A stretch of DNA of 9,882 bases from contig JAKSDL010000160.1 of NCBI GenBank assembly GCA_022360105.1, forward strand, positions 1-9,882, given 5' to 3'. The stretch is from Pseudomonadota bacterium. Its GTDB lineage: Bacteria > SAR324 > XYD2-FULL-50-16 > JAHJRI01. Shown piece by piece: positions 1-6,197 of the stretch. Below the pieces are notes generated by a model. The model did no database searches. It saw only the letters and a list, made by a program, of their open reading frames with translations, and was not told the DNA's origin. Each line of letters opens with the position of its first letter. Positions within the stretch are counted from its first letter, which is position 1. The position numbers and the translations under genes are program-made.

Positions 1-112
1 GAAATCCTGTATCAAATCACCGGGAATTCACTTAATCGATCTTCCCATCGATTATTCAGAAAATGACAGGGTGTTGAATCACGAAATCAAAGAACTGAGT
101 GCGGCGATTTAG
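1..112 (+). CDS. C-terminus of a probable acetolactate synthase large subunit (partial)
   Basis: An open frame enters from the left edge (first full codon at base 2) and ends at TAG 110-112, giving 36 residues of a C-terminus. It contains HLIDLPIDYSENDRVLN and ends KELSAAI. An (I/L)D-(V/L)-P-(I/V)-D-Y-x-(E/D)-N segment close to the C-terminus is typical of the thiamine-diphosphate acetolactate synthase family, which condenses two pyruvates to acetolactate for branched-chain amino acid or acetoin synthesis. The assignment rests on this short stretch remembered from the family; the catalytic domains lie outside the window. The anabolic (IlvB) and catabolic (AlsS) forms cannot be separated. The gene converges on sthA. 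Confidence 0.6.
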   Translation, partial: KSCIKSPGIHLIDLPIDYSENDRVLNHEIKELSAAI

Positions 113-136
113 AGTAACGATCTCCAGGAAATGCAG

Positions 137-161
137 GATGGGCTATCGCAGCCTGCCCATC
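137..161. repeat. Dispersed palindromic hairpin, copy 1
   Basis: GATGGGC (137-143) pairs perfectly with GCCCATC (155-161) around an 11-base loop. CGGAACTAA follows at 175-183, and the same nine bases follow the copy near 9278. The copy lies 25 bases past the stop of the upstream gene, in the convergent gap before sthA. No T-tract follows, so it is not a textbook intrinsic terminator. It appears to belong to the same short palindrome family as the copies at 203-222 and 9278-9295. Confidence 0.5.
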
Positions 162-202
162 GGGTTGTTCTGATCGGAACTAAACAGCTCCAGTCGTAAT
201 TG

Positions 203-222
203 ATGGGCAACGAGTTGCCCAT
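203..222 (-). repeat. Dispersed palindromic hairpin, copy 2 (inverted)
   Basis: ATGGGCAA (203-210) pairs perfectly with TTGCCCAT (215-222) around the loop CGAG. Read on the minus strand the loop is CTCG and the unit becomes ATGGGCAACTCGTTGCCCAT. This closely matches the plus-strand copy at 9278-9295, apart from paired C/G to T/A changes that preserve the stem. It lies 29 bases beyond the sthA stop codon and could form a stem in transcripts from either direction. Confidence 0.6.
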
Positions 223-250
223 TCTGCACTATCACTCCAATCATCCTCCA

Positions 251-1654
251 CTAATCCGTACCGTTCAAACGGGTTAATCCCTGGCGGGCAGCTACTTTAA
301 AGGCGGCGGATAAGGTGGGGAAATTGAAGACATTGTCCAGGAAGTACTCAATTTTACCTTTGTAGTGAATCACAGCCTGGGCAATATGGACCAGTTCGGA
401 GGCATACTGTCCGTACATATGCACCCCCAACATTTCATGGGTTTCCTTGTGAAACAATAATTTTAATAATCCTTTTCTGTCTCCGATAATTAATCCTCTC
501 GCCAGATCCTGGAATCTGCATATCCCTACACCATATGGAATGTTTGCCTCCTGCAATTCCTTTTCAGTGGGACCGATCATGGAGATTTCCGGGATTGTAT
601 AAATTCCATAGGGAATATCAGAACCGACCCGTCGCGTAGTTTCTCCTGTCACGGCACTTCTGGCCGCCATTCGGCCTTCCTCATTGCTGACGGAAACCAA
701 TGAAGGAAAACCGATCACATCGCCGATAGCATAGATATGCGGAACCTCGGTTTGATAGTTGTCGTTTACCTCCAGTTGATTCCGATTGTTAACTTCCAAT
801 CCACATACTTCAAGATTCAATTCATCGGCCATTCCCTGTCGACCGTTGGCAAACAGCAGGGCTGAAGCAATAATTACATCATCTGTAGTCAGCTTAATAT
901 GGACATAGTCATTTTTAACTTCGACCTTGGCGTATTGACATCCCAGGCAAAGTTCGATGCCATCTGCCTCCATTTGTTTGGCAAGTGCCTCGGAAATATC
1001 CTGATCGATAAAATCCAGCAGGGTCCCCCTGGGATCTATTAAAAACACCTGGGTACCCAGTTTGCAGAAGATCGAGGCATATTCGCAACCAATAACACCT
1101 CCTCCGATGATGGCTAATGATTCCGGAATTCTATCCAGTTGCAGAATAGTATCGGAATCCAGCACATATTTTTCATCAAAGGTGATATCCGGTGGATGAT
1201 AGGGATTAGTGCCCACGGCAATGATAAACTTCTTGGCTTTCACTTTAATATCCCGGCCACATTCAGTACAATCCACCGCAATTTCGTTGGGCGAAACAAA
1301 TCTTCCTTTTCCAAAAATGTATTCTATCCCCCTGCTCTTGTAGGTCTCTAGAATGTCTTCAACTCTTTCTGTCACCACGTTGTTTTTTCGGTGCATCAAT
1401 TCGGGGATAGTAATTTTACGATCCAGTTTTAAATCCACACCGCTCACATCGTTTCGTGAAAGTGATTCCACATATTTCACTGTTTCCCGCAACGATTTAC
1501 TGGGAATTGTTCCGGTTATCACCGAAGCCCCCCTGGGACGAATCCCTTTTTCAATAACCACAACCTTGGCCCCCAACCCGGCTGCTTCTAGCGCCGCTTT
1601 TTCACCGGCCGGTCCTGAACCGATGACAGCTATATCATAAATATTTTCTGACAT
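251..1654 (-). CDS. sthA: Soluble (Si-specific) NAD(P)+ transhydrogenase
   Basis: This 467-residue flavoprotein exchanges hydride between NADPH and NAD+ in the cytoplasm and so balances the two pools. Visible features are the N-terminal FAD Rossmann motif GSGPAG (12-17), the segment GTIPSKSLRE (48-57), a second nucleotide-binding motif GGGVIG (184-189), the FAD-binding AIGDVIG (309-315) and a C-terminal dimerisation domain with FNFPTLSAAF (443-452). GTIPSK replaces the redox-active CxxxxC found in lipoamide dehydrogenase and glutathione reductase. The C-terminal His-Pro/Glu catalytic pair is also replaced. Both substitutions are characteristic of SthA rather than of disulfide reductases. Length matches the family. 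The start has no clear Shine-Dalgarno sequence; the region before it is AT-rich. It is the only minus-strand gene here and appears monocistronic. Confidence 0.93.
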   Translation of the reverse strand: MSENIYDIAVIGSGPAGEKAALEAAGLGAKVVVIEKGIRPRGASVITGTIPSKSLRETVKYVESLSRNDVSGVDLKLDRKITIPELMHRKNNVVTERVEDILETYKSRGIEYIFGKGRFVSPNEIAVDCTECGRDIKVKAKKFIIAVGTNPYHPPDITFDEKYVLDSDTILQLDRIPESLAIIGGGVIGCEYASIFCKLGTQVFLIDPRGTLLDFIDQDISEALAKQMEADGIELCLGCQYAKVEVKNDYVHIKLTTDDVIIASALLFANGRQGMADELNLEVCGLEVNNRNQLEVNDNYQTEVPHIYAIGDVIGFPSLVSVSNEEGRMAARSAVTGETTRRVGSDIPYGIYTIPEISMIGPTEKELQEANIPYGVGICRFQDLARGLIIGDRKGLLKLLFHKETHEMLGVHMYGQYASELVHIAQAVIHYKGKIEYFLDNVFNFPTLSAAFKVAARQGLTRLNGTD

Positions 1655-1685
1655 GCTAAATTTATTCTATGTTTTAAAAACTTGA

Positions 1686-1703
1686 GACACCGAAATCGGT
1701 ATC
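1686..1703. promoter_or_regulatory. Inverted repeat upstream of sthA, possible operator
   Basis: GACACCGA (1686-1693) and TCGGTATC (1696-1703) form an imperfect palindrome with a two-base centre; the inner five pairs (ACCGA/TCGGT) are perfect and one outer pair is mismatched. It lies 31 bases before the sthA start codon, a position suited to an operator or a leader hairpin. No regulator can be named. Confidence 0.3.
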
Positions 1704-1919
1704 ACGTTGATTATCTTTAAAATTTTCCATACGGAAAGAAATAGTTGTTATATATTGCATCAACTCTAAATAAATACCCCCATCGGCCTTATCACCGTTG
1801 CTTTCATGGAATTTTGAGGATATTATCCATATATTTTGGAAAACCTGCAACTCAGGCTACTCACATATCTTCGCCGGTAAAGACCGACTGGTACAGCTTC
1901 CAGCGCAAGGGCAACGATT

Positions 1920-1945
1920 TTGTCTCAAACTTTATTATGAGACAA
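1920..1945. repeat. Perfect 8-bp inverted repeat with 10-base loop
   Basis: TTGTCTCA (1920-1927) is the exact reverse complement of TGAGACAA (1938-1945). The 10-base loop is AT-rich. No T-tract follows on either strand that would make it a clear terminator. It sits mid-gap, far from both flanking genes. Confidence 0.4.
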
Positions 1946-2182
1946 TGGATCCTGCTTATTTATTCTTAATTTTCAGTTTATTAGACTTATTGATCCTTTG
2001 GGCATCAACCGTCTGAATTTTATTAAATTGTATCATTATTTGATCTGCAAATGCTCATATTTTAATCCCACCACGCAACTCATTAGAATTAATTCTACAA
2101 ATCAAATACTTATAGGTCTGGTACAGTCTTTGATTTAGTCCACAGATTAAAACCCGGCAAATCAGCCAATAATCCGTTGATG

Positions 2183-2214
2183 TAGATCCTTTTTTAAAAG
2201 CAAAATAGGATCTA
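2183..2214. repeat. Inverted repeat with extended stem upstream of the ferritin-like gene
   Basis: TAGATCCT (2183-2190) pairs perfectly with AGGATCTA (2207-2214). After one T-T mismatch the stem continues with four T-A pairs (2192-2195 with 2202-2205), leaving a six-base loop. Twelve of thirteen possible pairs form. Lying about 210 bases before the ferritin-like start codon, it could be part of a leader RNA or a regulator site. Confidence 0.45.
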
Positions 2215-2245
2215 AAATTCCAGCATGACGCCTAAAACGTGTCAT

Positions 2246-2272
2246 AAACGAATATAACGCATTTATTCGTTT
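2246..2272. repeat. Perfect 9-bp inverted repeat
   Basis: AAACGAATA (2246-2254) is the exact reverse complement of TATTCGTTT (2264-2272) around a 9-base centre. The half-sites are spaced about two helical turns apart centre to centre, which suits a dimeric DNA-binding protein as well as an RNA hairpin. It does not match a Fur or PerR box that I know. Confidence 0.45.
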
Positions 2273-2354
2273 CGAGTCGTATTTTCCGTTAGAGGTCTGA
2301 AGTGGTTAACGATTCAAAAAGATAGAAAGTTAGCAGAGGCCGACCAGCACTAGT

Positions 2355-2371
2355 AGTATTGAAACAATACT
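2355..2371. promoter_or_regulatory. Perfect 7-bp palindrome with 3-base centre, possible operator
   Basis: AGTATTG (2355-2361), AAA, CAATACT (2365-2371) form a compact 17-base palindrome ending 51 bases before the ferritin-like start codon. Its size and position are typical of an operator for a homodimeric repressor or activator. The controlling protein is unknown. Confidence 0.4.
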
Positions 2372-2422
2372 CATTGGCATCAAAGGTCGAAACAACTTTA
2401 ATCAACTACACTGGAGCTTAAG

Positions 2423-2899
2423 ATGTACCACAAATTCAACGCGAAAGAAATTCTTGAAATGGCCGAGCAGATCGAAAGAAACGGCTATGAATTTTACAAG
2501 AAAGCAGCAGCTGATGTCAAAGAAGCTGACATAAAAGGTTTTCTTACTGAACTGGCAGATATGGAGTTAAAACACGAAGATTTTTTTAAAGGAATGAAGG
2601 ACGCTCTTTCAAAAGCAGAGAAAGAAGAAGTCGTGTTTGATCCCTACGAAGAAACCGCACTTTATATTCAAGCACTGGCTGATACCAGGGTGTTTTATCA
2701 GAAAGAGATTGATACCACTTCGGCAGAAGAAGTACTCAAGGAAGCTATTGTTGCTGAAAAAGAATCTATCGTATTCTACCTCGGAATGAAGGATATGGTT
2801 CCGGAAAAATCCGGTAAAGAAAAAATTGATGAAATCATCAGAGAAGAGATGAAGCATATCCAGATCATCAGCAATCAGCTTTTAAAACTGACAAAATAA
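2423..2899 (+). CDS. Ferritin-like diiron protein, rubrerythrin-type four-helix bundle
   Basis: This 158-residue helical protein has the ligand pattern of a rubrerythrin-type diiron centre: E18 (or E23) in the first helix, E48-x2-H51 in the second, E112 (or E114) in the third and E142-x2-H145 in the fourth. Such proteins oxidise or store iron or reduce hydrogen peroxide in the cytoplasm. Classical rubrerythrin has a C-terminal rubredoxin domain with a Cys4 iron site; this protein ends just after the fourth helix and has no cysteine, so it would need a separate electron donor. A separate rubredoxin gene begins 276 bases downstream. The start is supported by GGAG (2413-2416) six bases before ATG. 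Peroxidase, ferroxidase or iron store cannot be decided from sequence. Confidence 0.8.
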   Translation: MYHKFNAKEILEMAEQIERNGYEFYKKAAADVKEADIKGFLTELADMELKHEDFFKGMKDALSKAEKEEVVFDPYEETALYIQALADTRVFYQKEIDTTSAEEVLKEAIVAEKESIVFYLGMKDMVPEKSGKEKIDEIIREEMKHIQIISNQLLKLTK

Positions 2900-3175
2900 G
2901 CTCCCTGCGGTCTGCTCAATCGTCTTGTTTAATTCTTGGCTAAACCGATGAGGATACATCCCTGCAGCAGACCTCCACTACCATTGACATAAAAAACTCT
3001 CATTTTAATTGGAAGAAACCGATCACAGTCGTTGAGTGAATTAAAGAATTTACATGGTACTATCCATTCACTATGATGTTTACAGATGTAAAAAAGTAAT
3101 TAATTCATTCTTTTAGTAACCGATCATATCCCCAAGTGGAATGACCTTTCATTAACGGAAAATTGGAGAATAGCT
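2900..3175 (+). other. Intergenic region before rubredoxin, with an 8-bp inverted repeat
   Basis: No gene is seen here. GGTCTGCT (2909-2916) is the exact reverse complement of AGCAGACC (2966-2973), enclosing about 50 bases with a small GGAT/ATCC hairpin possible inside, starting ten bases after the ferritin-like stop. This could form a branched 3' structure, but there is no strong T-tract directly after it. The right half holds the rubredoxin promoter described separately. Confidence 0.35.
3035..3092 (+). promoter_or_regulatory. Sigma-70-like promoter with flanking palindromes for rubredoxin and the flavodiiron gene
   Basis: TTTACA (3049-3054) and TATGAT (3072-3077) are each one base from the vegetative consensus and are separated by exactly 17 bases. 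The predicted transcript start is near 3084, giving a leader of roughly 90 bases. Two palindromes overlap the promoter: AGTGAAT (3035-3041) with ATTCACT (3066-3072) encloses the -35 box, and TTTACA-GA-TGTAAA (3079-3092) covers the predicted start. The latter contains TACA-N2-TGTA, the core of operators bound by BlaI/MecI/CopY-family repressors. Regulation of the operon by such a repressor is an inference; no such regulator gene is in the window. Confidence 0.5.
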
Positions 3176-3334
3176 ATGAAATATCGCTGTATAACCTGTG
3201 ACTACATTTACGACCCCCAAGTAGGTGATCCGGACAGCGGCATTGATCCCGGGACCGCATTTGAAGACATACCGGATGATTGGGAATGCCCGGTCTGCGG
3301 TGTTGGAAAAGAGGACTTTGAAAAGGAAGAATAA
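3176..3334 (+). CDS. Rubredoxin
   Basis: This 52-residue protein is a one-iron electron carrier of the cytoplasm. The two iron-binding knuckles are C5-x2-C8 and C38-x2-C41, with the family's aromatic residues Y10-x-Y12 and a DDWECPVCG segment around the second pair. Length is exactly that of typical rubredoxins. GGAG (3165-3168) lies seven bases before ATG. The stop is followed after only four bases by the flavodiiron protein start, so the two are almost certainly co-transcribed and translationally coupled. Rubredoxin is the usual direct electron donor to class A flavodiiron proteins and to rubrerythrins, so it may serve both this partner and the upstream ferritin-like protein. Confidence 0.95.
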   Translation: MKYRCITCDYIYDPQVGDPDSGIDPGTAFEDIPDDWECPVCGVGKEDFEKEE

Positions 3335-3338
3335 AGCT

Positions 3339-4523
3339 ATGAGTGCATTAGAACTTAAACAGGGAATTTACTGGGTTGGTGGAATCGACTGGAATATCAG
3401 GAATTTTCATGGATATCTCACTGAAGCCGGTACCACATACAACGCGTATTTGATTGTAGATGAAAAAGTGACCCTGATTGATACGGTCAAACCCAGTGTA
3501 TCCAGACAATTGATCACCCGCATCAAGCAAGTTATCGATCCGGCAAAAATACACTACATCATCTCGAATCATGTGGAGATGGATCACTCCGGAACCCTGC
3601 CGGAGATTCTGGAATACTGTCCGAATGCTACAATTGTAAGCTCCAAAGCAGGAGAAAAGGGACTGCGAAGACATTTCAAGCAGGATTGGACTTTTGAAGT
3701 AGTCAAGTCGGGAGATAAACTTTCCCTGGGTAAGCGCACCTTATCTTTTGTCAATACACCGATGGTGCATTGGCCTGATTCCATGGTAACCTATCTGCCG
3801 GATGAAAAAATCCTGTTTTCCAATGATATTTTTGGGCAGCATGTGGCATCTGCCGAAAGATATGACGATGAGTGCGGATGGAGCTATACCAGGCATCATG
3901 CGGCAAAATACTATGCAAATATAGTTACTCCATTTGGCAAACAAGCCTCCAAGGCCTTGACAAACGTCGATGAATTAAAGATCGATATGATTTGTCCCAG
4001 TCATGGATTGATTTGGCGATCCCATATTCCTAACATCATTGAAGCCTACAAGGAATGGTCCCAGCACAATACGGAGAAACAAGCCGTTATTGTGTATGAT
4101 TCCATGTGGAATTCCACAGAGGAACTGGCGGTCGCGTTGGAGGTTGGATTAGGTCGTGCAGGAGTTAAATGCACAGTTCGTAACCTCCGGGTTAACCACA
4201 TCTCAGACATAATGACTGATGTCCTGGATAGCAGGATGATTCTACTCGGTTCACCAACCTTAAATAACGGGATGTTACCAACCATGGGACAGTTTCTGAC
4301 TTATTTAAAAGGGCTGAAGCCACAGAACAGAATAGGTTTTGCCTTTGGTTCTTACGGTTGGGGCGGTCAAGCTGTAAAAGAACTGGAAGCTACTATTGAA
4401 GCACTTAACTGGGATCAACCTTTTAAAGCAATCAATATCGAATACGTTCCGGAAGAATCAGAGATCGATTCAACGGTTGAATTGGGCGAAAAGCTCGGAT
4501 CGTTTTTGCTTGATTCAGAATAG
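3339..4523 (+). CDS. Class A flavodiiron protein (oxygen/nitric oxide reductase)
   Basis: This 394-residue protein reduces O2 to water, or NO to N2O, in the cytoplasm with electrons from rubredoxin. The N-terminal metallo-beta-lactamase-like domain (about 1-245) keeps every expected diiron ligand: H78-x-E80-x-D82-H83, H144, D163 and H222. The C-terminal flavodoxin domain (about 249-394) shows FMN-binding loops YDSMWNST (253-260), SPTLNNGMLP (305-314) and SYGWGGQA (338-345). There is no extra C-terminal rubredoxin or flavin reductase module, hence class A. The start at 3339 follows the rubredoxin stop by four bases. An in-frame GTG at 3225 would add 38 residues, but these only restate rubredoxin DNA in another frame. 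O2 versus NO preference cannot be read from sequence; the oxidase neighbours favour O2. Confidence 0.93.
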   Translation: MSALELKQGIYWVGGIDWNIRNFHGYLTEAGTTYNAYLIVDEKVTLIDTVKPSVSRQLITRIKQVIDPAKIHYIISNHVEMDHSGTLPEILEYCPNATIVSSKAGEKGLRRHFKQDWTFEVVKSGDKLSLGKRTLSFVNTPMVHWPDSMVTYLPDEKILFSNDIFGQHVASAERYDDECGWSYTRHHAAKYYANIVTPFGKQASKALTNVDELKIDMICPSHGLIWRSHIPNIIEAYKEWSQHNTEKQAVIVYDSMWNSTEELAVALEVGLGRAGVKCTVRNLRVNHISDIMTDVLDSRMILLGSPTLNNGMLPTMGQFLTYLKGLKPQNRIGFAFGSYGWGGQAVKELEATIEALNWDQPFKAINIEYVPEESEIDSTVELGEKLGSFLLDSE

Positions 4524-4535
4524 GTAACACAACCT

Positions 4536-4592
4536 GAAAAGCAAGGGCTTCCGGAATCCTTAATGAGGAAGCCACTGCCTTTAGCTTTTTTC
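4536..4592 (+). terminator. Probable intrinsic terminator after the flavodiiron gene
   Basis: GGCTTCC (4546-4552) pairs perfectly with GGAAGCC (4567-4573). Outside this stem, GCA/TGC and then GAAAAGC (4536-4542) with GCTTTTTTC (4584-4592) can extend the structure, and it ends in six T residues (4586-4591). The T-run lies about 12 bases from the inner stem, so termination needs the outer arm to pair. It would separate the rubredoxin/flavodiiron transcript from cydAB. Confidence 0.5.
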
Positions 4593-4686
4593 CTGGTGAA
4601 TGTGAAGCGGCAATTTTCTGCATCGACATTGGGAGGCCGAGCAAGTAATCCGCGAAACACCTTTGCACCATCACACTATCAACAAC

Positions 4687-4716
4687 AATTGGTCTATTTT
4701 TCCAATTACAAATAAT
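4687..4716 (+). promoter_or_regulatory. Weak candidate promoter for cydAB
   Basis: TTGGTC (4689-4694) and AATAAT (4711-4716) are spaced by 16 bases; the -10 matches five of six consensus bases but the -35 only three. An inverted repeat AATTGG (4687-4692) / CCAATT (4702-4707) overlaps the -35 box. The leader to cydA would be about 115 bases. This is a tentative call. Confidence 0.25.
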
Positions 4717-4838
4717 CTCAGAAGGCTAGGGCTTGCTCAACTCAATGGTTAGTTTCAACTGCAAGACCTCCAATTAGCTGAAAATCGTGATTATTTGACC
4801 CGATTTCGATAAAACAGTCATTACATGGAGGTTAACCT

Positions 4839-6161
4839 ATGGATCCTGTGTTGTTAGCAAGAATCCAGTTTGCTGTAACTATCGGCTTTCATTATATTTT
4901 CCCACCAATTACCCTGGGACTAACCGTTCTGATCTCCGTCTATCTCGGCTTATATCTTAAAACCAAAGAAAAGTTATACGATAAGATTGCCAGTTTTTGG
5001 ATCAGTATCTTGGTCATTGTATTTACCCTTGGTGTGGTCACTGGAATTGTAATGGAATTCCAGTTCGGCACCAATTGGGAGCGATATTCGCGGTTTGTAG
5101 GGGATATTTTTGGAGCGCCCCTTGCTGCAGAAGGTGTATTCGCCTTTTTCCTGGAATCCACCTTTCTAGCTATTTTGGTTCTAGGTAAAAAGAGGGTTTC
5201 GGACAAAATGTATTTTTTCTCCTCCTTAATGGTTACACTGGGTTCAACCCTTTCCGCCTTTTGGATTATTGTCGCCAACTCGTGGCAACAAACCCCCGCA
5301 GGATACCACATTGTCAATGGCAGGGCAGAACTGACGAGTTTCTTTGAAGCAGTGTTTAACCCCTCCACCATTCCAAGATTCACCCATGCCGTGGTAGGAG
5401 GCTGGATTGCCGGTGCCTTTTTTGTGGCCGGACTTTCCGCGTACTATCTGTTGAAAAAGCGTCATCTGCAGTTCGCCAAAAAATCTCTCACCGTTGCCTT
5501 GACCGTTGCCCTGATCTCTACATTATTGCAGGTTCAGTTAGGGCACCTTCATTCGATTCAGGTCACCAAAACCCAGCCGGAAAAAATGGCAACCTTTGAA
5601 TCGATGTTTGAAAGCCAGGCCAACGCTCCTCTTGTTATCTTCGGAATTCCGAACAAAGAGGAGAAACGAATCGACTATGAAATCAGCATTCCCGGTTTTT
5701 TAAGTCTTCTGGTCGGTTACGATTCCGAGAAAGTAGTACCTGGATTGGACGCATTTGAAGAAGAAAACCTGCCGCCATTGATGATCCCGTTTTTCACTTA
5801 CAGAACCATGGTAGGACTGGGATTTTACTTTCTTTTTATGGCAATAGTTGGACTTTATCTATCAACTAAAAACCTTTTGATAGACGCCAGGTGGTACCTT
5901 ACCTTGCTTTGTCTAACAATTCCCCTTCCCATTATTGCCAACGAGGCCGGATGGATAGCAGCCGAAGTGGGGCGTCAACCCTGGATCGTCTACCAAGAGT
6001 TAAAAACCGTCGACGGCATTTCTACAGTCGTTGGCCCGGGAGAGATTCTTTTCTCACTACTGTTATTCAGTTTCTTATACCTGGGTTTGTTATCATTATT
6101 TATTTACCTGCTTCGCAAACGTATCCGCCAGGGACCTGGCGTAGAGCATCATGCATATTAA
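4839..6161 (+). CDS. cydA: Cytochrome bd quinol oxidase subunit I, short Q-loop type
   Basis: This 440-residue integral membrane protein carries the three hemes of cytochrome bd, which oxidises quinol and reduces O2 to water. Residues matching the E. coli protein are H18 (high-spin heme b595), H183 and M324 (heme b558 ligands), E98 and E106 in the GDIFGAPLAAEG...FFLEST region, and GRQPW (378-382). The quinol-site residues K249 and E254 of the Q-loop are present, but the loop insert that makes the E. coli subunit about 80 residues longer is missing, placing this in the short Q-loop class. The N-terminus lines up with the family, and GGAGG (4827-4831) sits seven bases before ATG. cydB follows after 36 bases. 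Confidence 0.96.
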   Translation: MDPVLLARIQFAVTIGFHYIFPPITLGLTVLISVYLGLYLKTKEKLYDKIASFWISILVIVFTLGVVTGIVMEFQFGTNWERYSRFVGDIFGAPLAAEGVFAFFLESTFLAILVLGKKRVSDKMYFFSSLMVTLGSTLSAFWIIVANSWQQTPAGYHIVNGRAELTSFFEAVFNPSTIPRFTHAVVGGWIAGAFFVAGLSAYYLLKKRHLQFAKKSLTVALTVALISTLLQVQLGHLHSIQVTKTQPEKMATFESMFESQANAPLVIFGIPNKEEKRIDYEISIPGFLSLLVGYDSEKVVPGLDAFEEENLPPLMIPFFTYRTMVGLGFYFLFMAIVGLYLSTKNLLIDARWYLTLLCLTIPLPIIANEAGWIAAEVGRQPWIVYQELKTVDGISTVVGPGEILFSLLLFSFLYLGLLSLFIYLLRKRIRQGPGVEHHAY

Positions 6162-6197
6162 TATCAACTATATGATTATACTTACGAGGGAGGTAAC

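Larger units (their letters stand above)
1655..2422. other. Long divergent intergenic region without a convincing gene
   Basis: These 768 bases separate the start codons of sthA and the ferritin-like gene. Two short plus-strand frames at 1745-1969 and 1798-2016 overlap each other, lack a good ribosome binding site and show no recognisable domain, so I do not call them. The region is AT-rich and contains five inverted repeats (1686-1703, 1920-1945, 2183-2214, 2246-2272, 2355-2371), listed separately. It may hold two promoters, long leaders or a small RNA. I could not identify a convincing promoter for either flanking gene. Confidence 0.5.
4524..4838 (+). other. Intergenic region between flavodiiron gene and cydA
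   Basis: These 315 bases contain a terminator-like hairpin in the first 70 bases and a weak candidate promoter near 4689-4716, both listed separately. No gene is evident; minus-strand frames running back into the flavodiiron gene are antisense shadows. The region after 4720 shows no clear FNR, ArcA or Rex-type site to my eye. Confidence 0.5.

Noticed and set aside
1745..2016. Two overlapping short plus-strand frames in the divergent gap
   Set aside because: They overlap in different frames, begin without a good ribosome binding site and show no recognisable motif or coding character.
1888..2126. Nine-base direct repeat CTGGTACAG at 1888-1896 and 2118-2126
   Set aside because: The match does not extend into the flanks, and a single 9-base repeat within a few hundred bases is not strong evidence of a functional pair.
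2984..3006. TTGACA at 2984-2989 as the rubredoxin promoter
   Set aside because: The -35 hexamer is perfect but no reasonable -10 box lies 16-18 bases downstream; the promoter at 3049-3077 is much better.
3225..3338. Longer start (GTG 3225) for the flavodiiron protein
   Set aside because: The extra 38 residues overlap the intact rubredoxin gene in another frame and do not resemble the family; ATG 3339 gives the expected N-terminus and length.
4415..4674. Minus-strand frames of about 80 codons covering the end of the flavodiiron gene and the terminator
   Set aside because: They are mostly antisense to a well-supported gene, run through a terminator-like hairpin and have no family resemblance.
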